DNA from: Nitrospira defluvii
GTDB taxonomy: Bacteria; Nitrospirota; Nitrospiria; Nitrospirales; Nitrospiraceae
Length of the DNA: 64,000 nucleotides
NCBI GenBank assembly: GCA_011525625.1
Contig: WYAX01000015.1
Span: 186,001 to 250,000, forward strand
Direction of reading: 5' to 3'
The notes beneath the pieces are model-generated. The model was not told the origin of the DNA and ran no database searches. It worked only from the letters and a program-made list of their open reading frames with translations. A program made the position numbers and the translations under genes. Positions 56,441 through 64,000 of this stretch are shown piece by piece. Position 1 is the stretch's first letter; each line of letters begins with the position of its first letter.

Positions 56441-56566
56441 GCGACTACCCTTAGCTACACCTGACTGGGCCCTATGTGTTGTGCGGCCGCCTCATGATCC
56501 GGCGCACGTGTCCCCGCAGCCCGATGAGGATCGCTAAAACCTATCAGAGAGGGCCGTAAATTGCCA

Positions 56567-58063
56567 CTACTTGGCGAAGCTTGCGCCGACCCGATAGTTG
56601 ACCGGTACGGCGGAAGGCTGGCTTCGTGCCCATGAGCCCGTGGCCCACTGATACAGCGCCAAGGCCTTCTGAAAATCGGCTTTCGCCCGCACCAGTTGCA
56701 TCTCCGAATCGACGGAATTTCGTTCGCGGAGGTTCACGAAAAGGACGCTGGTGGCCCCCAGGCTGAAGCGAAAGCGCTCCCCTTCCTCTAAGGTCTTGGC
56801 CATGCGAAGCGATTCCGCCGCTGCCGCGACCCGTTCCTTCGCCCGCTCGATCGCCGACAGCGCATTGTCCACATCCACCACGACCTGCTGTTCCCGGTAT
56901 TTCTGCACCAGCACCAGCCGATCGGCTTGCGCCTGGGCTTCCATCACCTCGCCGCGGCTTCGGCGTTGCAGGATCGGGATGCGCAATTCCGCCCCGAAAC
57001 GGTAGCCCAGTCCGAGGACGAACTTTTCAGGGGCGCGTGCCGGCGCCGCTTCCAGATCGAGGCTGGGGAGGAGATTGTTTTTGGCGAGTTCCAGATCGAT
57101 GTTGTTGACCTTCGCCTCGATATCGACTTCGCGAATCTCCGGGCGGTCGGTTTTCGCCTGCAGCTTGTCGGCCTTGACGGTTTCGGACGTCGGGGGGGCG
57201 GCGGCCGGCGGAAAGTCGGGGACCCGCTCAAGCTGCGGCACGGTGGGCGTTTGGTTTTCCCAGAGGAACATCGACATCTTGTACTGTTCTTGTTCCACGG
57301 CCCGCTGTGCGGCGATGGCGATTTCACGGCGTCGCTGCACTTCTTGTCCCGCTTCGACGACATCGAGCGGCGCCACCGCCCCCGCTTTGGCACGGCCCTC
57401 GACCTGTCGCAACCGTTCTTCGGCGACTCCGAGTGCCCGGCGTTGGACATCAACGAATTTTGCCGCGGACACCCAGTCCCAAAACTGCGTGGCGGCGGCG
57501 AGGAAGAGATCCTGGCGTGTTTGGGAAATCTTCACCTCGGCCCGGGGGTCGGCCAATTCCGAGCGTTGGAGCTCAGCATGCTCCGGATTGATCATCAAGC
57601 CTTTCAGCAAGGGCAAGAACCCGCCCAGAATCACTTGTTGGCCGTTGCCGAATGCGAGGTCTGGAATCTTGGCGTCGCCGATGGATTGCCGGATGCCCGC
57701 GCTGCCCCGGAACCCCCAAGGCGTGCGTGCTTCCACGAGGGTGTCGTTGAAGCCGACGCTCTGTGTTTTGGTGGTGCCTTTCTCGATAAATCGTTCAATT
57801 TCGGTATCGTTGACGAAGACGGGCTCGAACGCGCCGAGGGCCTTGAGCATTTTCCCTCGTGCCGACGTTTTTTCGGTGCCGGCTCCCTTCAGGAGCGGAT
57901 GGGACCGATCGATCCAGGCATGGACTTCGTTGAGTGAAAGTGGAATGGGCGGGAGGGGCTTCGATTTCGAAGCCTCCTCGGCGGCTGGACTTGTGTCCGG
58001 CACCCAGCACAGCGCACAGGCTGTGATGACGAATATCCCGGCGTAGTTTCTCATGAGGCGCAC
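56567..58063 (-). CDS. TolC family outer membrane efflux protein
   Basis: Outer-membrane/periplasmic channel subunit of 498 residues with a signal peptide (about 1-27). It has the long amphipathic coiled-coil helices of TolC proteins (RALGVAEERLRQVEGRAKAGAVAPLDVVEAGQEVQRR in part, and DNALSAIERAKERVAAAAESL), with a short Ala/Pro-rich linker in the first half. Lies between the HlyD-like and ABC-like genes, completing a tripartite exporter. Confidence 0.88.
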   Translation of the reverse strand: MRLMRNYAGIFVITACALCWVPDTSPAAEEASKSKPLPPIPLSLNEVHAWIDRSHPLLKGAGTEKTSARGKMLKALGAFEPVFVNDTEIERFIEKGTTKTQSVGFNDTLVEARTPWGFRGSAGIRQSIGDAKIPDLAFGNGQQVILGGFLPLLKGLMINPEHAELQRSELADPRAEVKISQTRQDLFLAAATQFWDWVSAAKFVDVQRRALGVAEERLRQVEGRAKAGAVAPLDVVEAGQEVQRRREIAIAAQRAVEQEQYKMSMFLWENQTPTVPQLERVPDFPPAAAPPTSETVKADKLQAKTDRPEIREVDIEAKVNNIDLELAKNNLLPSLDLEAAPARAPEKFVLGLGYRFGAELRIPILQRRSRGEVMEAQAQADRLVLVQKYREQQVVVDVDNALSAIERAKERVAAAAESLRMAKTLEEGERFRFSLGATSVLFVNLRERNSVDSEMQLVRAKADFQKALALYQWATGSWARSQPSAVPVNYRVGASFAK

Positions 58064-58143
58064 TCCTTTCTGCGTTCGAGAGAAAGAGCATCGGCGTCGA
58101 GGAATTATCGTCGTTCCCGCGCGGGCCGGGAACGCGGCGATGA

Positions 58144-59580
58144 TTACTTAGCCCCGCGACCGGCTTTGGGCAGGAGGGTGTCGATCAGGCTCGGAGGCCG
58201 TTCCTGATAGTCCGGCGGGAAGAGGTTAAACCGGCGCCACAGTTCGTACCAGAGCGGGACGCGGTTGAGAATGACCCATCCCATCGCTTTGGTCCCCTGT
58301 CGAACATGTTCTTGCGGCGGCCAGGGGCGCTCCTCATGATCGGGCACGACCCAGAAGCGGAAATTGCCCTTCCCGTCATCAACCTGGTCGATGACCTTGA
58401 TGACGCCGTTATAGGTTCCGGCCATCAGTTCCGGCCAAGCCGGTAACGGGATAGCAGGAATTCCGTAGAAGAGAATCTTCACTTTCCGCCCGACGTTCAG
58501 GAGTGGTGCGTCGATCCCGTCGGCGACCATTTCTATCGCCTTGTCCGTGCTGCTCGGAGAAATTCTCACAAGCTTGTCCCCCGGCCGCACGGTTTCGCCG
58601 GCGCCGGCCTGCGCCATTTTGACCACGGTCCCGTCGATCGGCGACAGAATCCGGCTTGCCACGCGCCGTTGGTTGGCGTTGGAGAGTCGCAGCGAGACGT
58701 CCGCAACTTGATCGGTGGCCCGCGCCGCCTCACCGATCGAGGCATCACGCGCCGCTTCGGCATCGAGCAGTCGTTGTAGAACTTCCGCACTCACCTGTTC
58801 CCGCCCGAAGCTCAGCGCTTTCATCCCTTGTTCGGCGGCAGCCAGGTTGGCCTGTGCTGCTTGCAGATCCGCTTTACTGGCGATGGCGGCTTGAATGGTG
58901 AGTTCCAGTTCGCGTTGGGAGACCAATCCTTGTTGCGCCAATTGCTGGTGCCGTTCTACATTCAGCTCGGCTGTGGCGACTGCGATCTTCGCGGCTTCGA
59001 TTTTTTGTCTTGCTTCGCGCACCTTGCTTTCCGCCTCGAGGACGCGCGCACCCGCCGACGGCACGGCGGCTTTCACAAGATTTTGCATTTCCTTGATGCG
59101 CTTATCGAGTTGATCGGCTCGGCTCAACGCGGCTTTCCGGGTTTGTTCCAGCGCCTGTTTGCGCTGTTCCAAGAGGCTCAGCAGATCCGGGGCCATGAAG
59201 TTCGGGTCATAGTCGTCAAGTTCGAGAATCACATCACCGGCTTTCACCCGTACGCCTTCGAAGATATGCCATTTCTTGATACGGCCGGTGATCTGGGCTT
59301 CGACATCCTGGGGTCGTTCGAAGGGGGTGTAGGCTGAGAGTTGTCCGGTGACAGTGATAGTTTGGGTCCAGGGGACGAAGGCCACGATGAGTATGAAGAA
59401 CGCGACCAGGAGAATGGCCAGCCGAGAAGAGAATCGAAGCCGCTCGGGGATCTGGACCGCTTCCCATGATTGCAGTTTGGTCGAGGTCGCCAAGTCGTCG
59501 ACGGCCATTTCGTCCAGCCCCGTGCGCTGGGTGACCAGAGAGCGAAATCGCGTTTTGAGCCCTTCACGAATACGCTGCAC
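58144..59580 (-). CDS. HlyD-family membrane fusion protein
   Basis: Periplasmic adaptor of about 478 residues: one membrane segment at about 55-75, a lipoyl-type domain (EGVRVKAGDVILELDDYD), a very long coiled coil (about 135-300, EQTRKAALSRADQLDKRI onward), then IDGTVVKMAQAGAGETVRPGDKLVRI and a beta-barrel domain. Start GTG 59580 is chosen over GTG 59598 since GGAGG lies 6 bp before it. First gene of the HlyD-TolC-ABC operon. The cargo exported is unknown. Confidence 0.88.
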   Translation of the reverse strand: MQRIREGLKTRFRSLVTQRTGLDEMAVDDLATSTKLQSWEAVQIPERLRFSSRLAILLVAFFILIVAFVPWTQTITVTGQLSAYTPFERPQDVEAQITGRIKKWHIFEGVRVKAGDVILELDDYDPNFMAPDLLSLLEQRKQALEQTRKAALSRADQLDKRIKEMQNLVKAAVPSAGARVLEAESKVREARQKIEAAKIAVATAELNVERHQQLAQQGLVSQRELELTIQAAIASKADLQAAQANLAAAEQGMKALSFGREQVSAEVLQRLLDAEAARDASIGEAARATDQVADVSLRLSNANQRRVASRILSPIDGTVVKMAQAGAGETVRPGDKLVRISPSSTDKAIEMVADGIDAPLLNVGRKVKILFYGIPAIPLPAWPELMAGTYNGVIKVIDQVDDGKGNFRFWVVPDHEERPWPPQEHVRQGTKAMGWVILNRVPLWYELWRRFNLFPPDYQERPPSLIDTLLPKAGRGAK

Positions 59581-59758
59581 GTGAGCCCTCCACTGCACGG
59601 ACCTTCATGAGGAAGCGCACCGGTTTCCATAATAGTGGAAGACAAAGGAGTTGGTCAATTCAATGACGTGTTACGTGACGGCTCAACTTGACCCATTGGC
59701 ATCAGAACGGCTATGGTTCGCCGCGTCGTCTTGTCCTTCAGCCAGAGGTAGGGCATTC

Positions 59759-60313
59759 ATGTCGAAGAGCCGTCACGCCGTGCGCGCATCTGTCGGAGTG
59801 TTGGGTGGGAGTACATCGGATTTTCCGATTCTTGAGAAGGCCGTGGCCATGCTCAACGAGCTCGGGATTCCCAACGAGCTATTAGTGGTGTCGGCCCATC
59901 GTACTCCCGATCGCCTCTTCACGTACGCCGAGCAGGCGGTTAAGCGGGGGATACAGGTGATTATTGCCGGTGCCGGCGGAGCGGCCCATCTGCCGGGGAT
60001 GCTCGCGGCAAAAACTCCGCTGCCTGTCATCGGGGTGCCTATTCCAACCGAACAGCTTCGCGGGTTGGATTCCCTGCTGTCCATCGTCCAAATGCCGCGG
60101 GGGATCCCGGTCGCCACCGTGGCCATCGGCGGGGCCGAAAATGCCGCGATCCTGGCTGCCCAGATTCTGGGATTGCAGTCGGTGAGCATCAGACAACGCG
60201 TCGACGCATTTCGCACGGCACAAACGCAACGCGTGCTCGACTCCCAGGACGACGCCCGGTTGTCTCCTCCCTTTCCGATGACACGCACCGTCCAGGCGGG
60301 CCGCCGACGGTGA
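59759..60313 (+). CDS. purE: N5-carboxyaminoimidazole ribonucleotide mutase PurE
   Basis: Purine biosynthesis enzyme that rearranges N5-CAIR to CAIR. The 184 residues carry [27 protein letters not shown] and [13 protein letters not shown], all typical of class I PurE. An AGAGGTAGGG ribosome site precedes ATG 59759. The stop overlaps the purK start (GTGA), so PurE and PurK are coupled. The C terminus extends beyond the usual 165 residues with a basic tail. Confidence 0.94.
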   Translation: MSKSRHAVRASVGVLGGSTSDFPILEKAVAMLNELGIPNELLVVSAHRTPDRLFTYAEQAVKRGIQVIIAGAGGAAHLPGMLAAKTPLPVIGVPIPTEQLRGLDSLLSIVQMPRGIPVATVAIGGAENAAILAAQILGLQSVSIRQRVDAFRTAQTQRVLDSQDDARLSPPFPMTRTVQAGRRR

Positions 60314-61476
60314 ACGTGACTGCCATCGAGCCAGGCGCGACTCTGGGGGTGCTTGGAGGTGGGCAACTGGGTGCCATGTTCGCCACCGCCGCCAGGCGGA
60401 TGGGGTATGCGACTGCGGTGTGGGATCCAGACCCTGAGGCCCCGGCCCACCGCCTTGCCGACTATTCGTTGATCAAGCCGTTTGACGATGCCGACGCCCG
60501 CCGTGAATTCACTCGACTGGTACGTGCCGTCACCTATGAATGGGAGAACATCCCGGCTGATCTGTGCGAACAGTTGGAGCGTGACGTGCCGGTTCGCCCG
60601 TCCAGCCGGGTGTTGCGAGTGATTCAAGATCGCATCGAACAGAAGACGTTCTTACGGAATCAGGGATTGGCGGTCCCGGCATTTTTCGCCATAGCCTCAC
60701 CGGAGCAACTGGGCCGGCAGGTCGCGCCGGGCTATCCCCTGGTGTGTAAGACCGCCACTGCCGGCTATGACGGCAAGGGGCAATGGAAAATCGCGCGAGC
60801 GGAAGACGGTGCTGCGGTGCAGCAGGAATTGGCCAGGACCAGGAGACCCGGATCGCGGTGGATCCTCGAAGAGTGGTTGCCCTTCGATCGCGAAGTGTCG
60901 ATCCTCGTGGTGCGGGGGGCAGACGGGGCGTCGCGGACCTATCCGTTGGTTGAAAATGTGCATGAACACGGGATTCTTCGCCAGACCACTGTGCCTGCGG
61001 ATGTGCCGGCGGCGGTGGCCCAGCAGGCGGCGGATATGGCGAGACAAGCGGTGCAGGCGCTGGATGGGGTGGGGGTCTTTTGCGTGGAACTGTTTCTCAT
61101 GTCCGATGATCGGGTGCTCATTAACGAGGTTGCGCCCCGTCCCCACAATTCCGGTCACTATTCGTTGGATGCCTGCACGGTGTCGCAGTTCGAGCAACAG
61201 GTGCGGACGCTTTGCGGCTTGCCGCTCGGAGAAATCCGTCTGCTCAGTCCAGCCGTCATGGTCAACCTCATCGGTGACGATGTTCGATCGGCGACTACCG
61301 CTCCCGCCGTGCAAGAGCTGTTGCGTGAGCCGGGTGCGATCGTGCATGTGTACGGGAAACGAGCCATTCGCCCCAAGCGGAAAATGGGCCATGTTTCGTT
61401 CCTTGCCGCAACCCGGGACGCAGCACTTGCCAAAGCCGTGTCATTCCGTGCGAGACTGATTCCGACCTCCTGTTAG
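60310..61476 (+). CDS. purK: N5-carboxyaminoimidazole ribonucleotide synthase PurK
   Basis: ATP-grasp enzyme that carboxylates AIR. The 388 residues begin (GTG 60310) [22 protein letters not shown], have YEWENIP, the ATP-grasp core with [14 protein letters not shown], and [14 protein letters not shown]. Normal length and complete motif set. It follows purE directly, the usual purEK order. Confidence 0.95.
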   Translation: MNVTAIEPGATLGVLGGGQLGAMFATAARRMGYATAVWDPDPEAPAHRLADYSLIKPFDDADARREFTRLVRAVTYEWENIPADLCEQLERDVPVRPSSRVLRVIQDRIEQKTFLRNQGLAVPAFFAIASPEQLGRQVAPGYPLVCKTATAGYDGKGQWKIARAEDGAAVQQELARTRRPGSRWILEEWLPFDREVSILVVRGADGASRTYPLVENVHEHGILRQTTVPADVPAAVAQQAADMARQAVQALDGVGVFCVELFLMSDDRVLINEVAPRPHNSGHYSLDACTVSQFEQQVRTLCGLPLGEIRLLSPAVMVNLIGDDVRSATTAPAVQELLREPGAIVHVYGKRAIRPKRKMGHVSFLAATRDAALAKAVSFRARLIPTSC

Positions 61477-61725
61477 TCCGTCCAGCGTCCTGAATCCGTC
61501 GATCGGTCGTTGCGCTGTGGTTCGTTTCCCTCTGTTCGCGTTGCCGCACGCCTGACGACTGTTCGTTTTTGTGAGATCGGCCGTCGACACCGACCGTTCC
61601 TGGACAGCCTGTCCTGTCCCCCTTCCTGCAAATGCGATGAGTTGCCGCGCGTCGGGTAGGGTATAGGATTTGCTCATCCACCGCCTGGTTCCTATTCATT
61701 TCATCCACGAAGGACCGGCGCAGCG

Positions 61726-63588
61726 GTGACTCTTCTACGTTCCTCTTCCGAACTCGACCAAACCGGACATCGCTCACCCGCGCGAGGATTGGGCCGGCTG
61801 CTCTCCCATTGCCGAACCCGCACGATGTTTCTGCAGAGTCTGGTGGCCGGCATTCTCTCCTACGAACTCGTGGTCAGCGACGACACGATCTTCGGGGATG
61901 CGGTCAGTCGGATGGTGGCGCTTGGGCTGATGCTGTTCAGTGGCGGGATCATGCTGTTACCGAGGGCCGTGCTTGAGCGGGTCTGGTTCCCCGGTGCCTT
62001 GATCAGCATCAACACATTGTTGGTCACGGGGACGATTTATCTCTCCGGCGCGGCAAGCTCAGAACTGTATCTCACCTATTTTCTTCTGCTCCTGATCGCG
62101 TCGTCGGCACCGTCGCTCAAGCAACTGCTCGGCCTGTCGATGATCATCTGCGGCGGGTATGGCGTACTCGTGTATGAACAGACGATGCAGTCCGGGTCCC
62201 TGGCTGTGGGCCATCTGCTCGGGATTCCCGTGTTGTTGATCATGTCGGTGTTTTACGGATTGATGCTTGAAACGGTGACCGCGGAGCGACGCCGCAATCG
62301 CCTGTTGCGGGAAGATGTGCAGGAGTTGACACAGTCTGAGCAGGTGTTGGAGGAACGACGGGCACAACTGGAGACGCGCGTGCAGGGGTTGAAGCAGGGG
62401 TTGTCTCGCGCGAATCAGGAGATTCGTCAGGGCAAGGTCGAGCGGACGGGGCTGGAACGGCAGTTACGCGAGGCTCAAAAGTTCGAGGCGGTGGGCCGGT
62501 TAGCGTCTCGATTGGCACATGAATTTAATCACCTGTTGACGGTGATCGGGAATCAGACCGGCGTCATGGTGTCCCGGTTGAAACCCGGCGATCCCTTGCA
62601 TGGACCGGTGGAGGAGATTTTTCGGAGCGGGGAACGGGCGGCGGCGGTGACGGCTCAGCTGTTGGCGCTGCACGTGCACGACACGACCGTTCGGGATACC
62701 TTGTCGCTCGGTCAGGCCATCGAGTCGATGCGCGACACGTTTTACGGACTCCTTCCTGGTCGTATCGATGTCCGCGTGCCGGACCCCTCGGTGCCCGTAC
62801 TGGTGGAGGTCGGGCACGATCGGTTGGAGTATCTGTTGCTTCATCTGGTGGCCAACGCCCGGGATGCGATGCCGAAGGCTGGTCGGGTGGACATCGCGGT
62901 GGAGGTGGTCTCCGGTGAGTTGCTGCCTGTTGAACAGTTGGAAAAGAATCCCCGCAAACGCATGGCTAGGATTTCTGTGAGCGACAGCGGCGGGGGGATG
63001 AATTCGGATGTGCAAGCGCAGATGTTCGAACCGTTTTATTCGACGAAGGAAACCCATGCCGGTCTCGGGCTGACACAGGTCTACGGGATCGTACGGCAAC
63101 ACGGGGGGATGGTTGAGGTGCAGAGTCAGCCGGGACAAGGGACGACTGTCCGGGTCTACCTTCCACTCGTGGAACGCCATGGAGTCGTGCGTGATACGCG
63201 TGTGCTTCGCGAGGCGGTGTCAAAGGGCGCGGAGACGGTGTTGGTGGTGGAGGAGGATGAGATTGCCAGGAAACTGGCCTGGTCGACGCTCCATTCTCAT
63301 CGGTATCACGTACTGGAGGCGGGGTCGGCGGTGGAGGCCTTGCTCGTGGCGCAACAACACAATGGGCCGATTCATCTCACGGTCAGCCATCTGTCGCTGG
63401 CAGAGATCAGCGGGCGCGAGTTGGCGAAGCGTCTGGTGCTTCAACATCCGAAGATGAAAGCGCTGTTCGTCTCAGGGTTTTCCGATGACACGATCGCCAG
63501 CCATCGGGTAAACAAAAAGTATTTTCTGCAGCAACCCTACCGTCAGCACGATCTGGCCGAAAAGGTTCGGGAATTGCTGGATGCATGA
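61726..63588 (+). CDS. membrane histidine kinase with degenerate C-terminal receiver
   Basis: Hybrid-like kinase of 620 residues, GTG start at 61726. Five or six membrane segments occupy residues 35-185, then a coiled coil, a HisKA domain with H265 in LASRLAHEFNHLLTVI, and HATPase with ANARDAMP, SDSGGGMN and HAGLGLTQVYG. The last ~125 residues fold like a receiver (VLVVEEDEIARKLA ... ALFVSGFSD), but the phospho-acceptor Asp is replaced (LTVSHLSLAEISGREL instead of xxDxxMP), one acidic-pocket Asp is Glu and the conserved Lys is Gln (FLQQPY). The receiver is probably a non-phosphorylated regulatory domain. Confidence 0.85.
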   Translation: MTLLRSSSELDQTGHRSPARGLGRLLSHCRTRTMFLQSLVAGILSYELVVSDDTIFGDAVSRMVALGLMLFSGGIMLLPRAVLERVWFPGALISINTLLVTGTIYLSGAASSELYLTYFLLLLIASSAPSLKQLLGLSMIICGGYGVLVYEQTMQSGSLAVGHLLGIPVLLIMSVFYGLMLETVTAERRRNRLLREDVQELTQSEQVLEERRAQLETRVQGLKQGLSRANQEIRQGKVERTGLERQLREAQKFEAVGRLASRLAHEFNHLLTVIGNQTGVMVSRLKPGDPLHGPVEEIFRSGERAAAVTAQLLALHVHDTTVRDTLSLGQAIESMRDTFYGLLPGRIDVRVPDPSVPVLVEVGHDRLEYLLLHLVANARDAMPKAGRVDIAVEVVSGELLPVEQLEKNPRKRMARISVSDSGGGMNSDVQAQMFEPFYSTKETHAGLGLTQVYGIVRQHGGMVEVQSQPGQGTTVRVYLPLVERHGVVRDTRVLREAVSKGAETVLVVEEDEIARKLAWSTLHSHRYHVLEAGSAVEALLVAQQHNGPIHLTVSHLSLAEISGRELAKRLVLQHPKMKALFVSGFSDDTIASHRVNKKYFLQQPYRQHDLAEKVRELLDA

Positions 63589-63603
63589 GCGGTACGACAA
63601 TCG

Positions 63604-64000
63604 CTAGTATCGCCAGGATCTGGCACGTGTGGGCGCAAAGAATCGTACCTCGGGTCGTTTAAAGAAACCGATCAACAGCATCCCCGCGACAAATCCGCCG
63701 ATGTGAGCGAAGAACGCCACTCCGCCTCCCTGGGCCCCGAGGCTGGCCCCTCCGTTCAGTAACTGCATCACGAACCAAAATCCCAAGACAAGGCCGGCCG
63801 GGACGTAGGTCGTTCCCACGACCGGGGCCAACAGCAGCACGCGGGCATGGGGAAACAGCAGCAGATAGGCGCCGAGGACGCCGGAAATCGCCCCGCTGGC
63901 ACCGACCATGGGAACGGTCGAGGTCGGGTCGGTGAGGGCATGACTGAGTGCCGCCAGGATTCCGCAGGTCACATAAAACACGATAAATCTGCCATGTCCC
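63604..64000 (-). CDS. rhomboid family intramembrane serine protease, 5' end outside window
   Basis: The C-terminal part of a rhomboid protease, open to the window end. Residues visible start GHGRF(I)VFYVTCG, typical of the helix after loop 1. GASGAISGVLGAY holds the catalytic Ser and FFAHIGGFVAGM the catalytic His, so the active site is intact. About four membrane segments are visible, then a short basic tail. The true start codon lies beyond 64000. Convergent with the histidine kinase gene, 15 bp away. Confidence 0.9.
   Translation of the reverse strand, partial: GHGRFIVFYVTCGILAALSHALTDPTSTVPMVGASGAISGVLGAYLLLFPHARVLLLAPVVGTTYVPAGLVLGFWFVMQLLNGGASLGAQGGGVAFFAHIGGFVAGMLLIGFFKRPEVRFFAPTRARSWRY

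Overview
The window looks like the chromosome of a GC-rich Gram-negative bacterium. Gene style and content (complete isc operon with a divergent ferredoxin, pyruvoyl-dependent arginine decarboxylase with a deoxyhypusine-synthase-like enzyme and agmatinase, an ImuB/DnaE2 cassette under its own LexA-like repressor, many small zinc-ribbon proteins) resemble Nitrospira (Nitrospirota). That assignment is inferred from gene content; no rRNA or marker gene was compared.

Layout. 1-12.3 kb is housekeeping: the 5' part of typA, a class A penicillin-binding protein, the isc iron-sulfur operon (iscR-iscS-iscU-iscA-hscB-hscA-iscX, leftward), a ferredoxin reading away from iscR, a flavin reductase and gltX. 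At 12.3-12.5 kb two tRNA-Gln genes lie in tandem. The second is the attachment site of a 7.4-kb integrated element (12520-19925) bounded by 46-bp direct repeats; it carries an integrase, a helix-turn-helix protein, a possible replication protein, a truncated and frameshifted RHS toxin remnant and two paralogous probable immunity genes. 19.9-27.5 kb is again chromosomal (uup-type ABC-F, glnS, a secreted Cys/His-rich protein, small unknowns, a lipoprotein, tRNA-Glu). tRNA-Glu(CTC) hosts a second, similarly built element (27549-35868, 50-bp repeats) with integrase, excisionase, Rep_trans-type initiator and ribbon-helix-helix protein. Its cargo is a PIN-like protein followed by a 1182-residue, probably all-helical protein of no recognised family. 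That pair is the best candidate here for an undescribed, probably defensive, system.

36-41 kb is an SOS-type mutagenesis cassette: an XRE/S24 repressor with a perfect palindromic operator over its own start codon, an ImuB-like polymerase lacking a catalytic Asp, and DnaE2. 41-46.6 kb holds a frameshifted DUF3015-type gene, a NarL-type two-component pair, unknown proteins and an O-methyltransferase. 46.7-53.8 kb holds a ZIP transporter and a polyamine block (deoxyhypusine-synthase-like protein, DsbA-like protein, zinc-ribbon protein, aldehyde dehydrogenase, pyruvoyl arginine decarboxylase, agmatinase), then rluF. 53.8-59.6 kb encodes a four-helix sensor-like membrane protein and a HlyD/TolC/ABC export operon whose ABC ATPase domain has lost essentially every catalytic motif. 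59.7-64 kb ends with purEK, a hybrid-like histidine kinase with a degenerate receiver, and the 3' part of a rhomboid protease gene.

How the parts connect. The isc genes assemble Fe-S clusters; the adjacent ferredoxin and flavin reductase plausibly supply electrons. ArgDC and agmatinase would convert arginine to agmatine and putrescine, which the deoxyhypusine-synthase-like enzyme may use to make a larger polyamine. Both tRNA-integrated elements share one plan: integrase next to the tRNA, partly overlapping accessory genes, cargo at the far end, and a short copy of the integrase 3'-end sequence near the distal att site.
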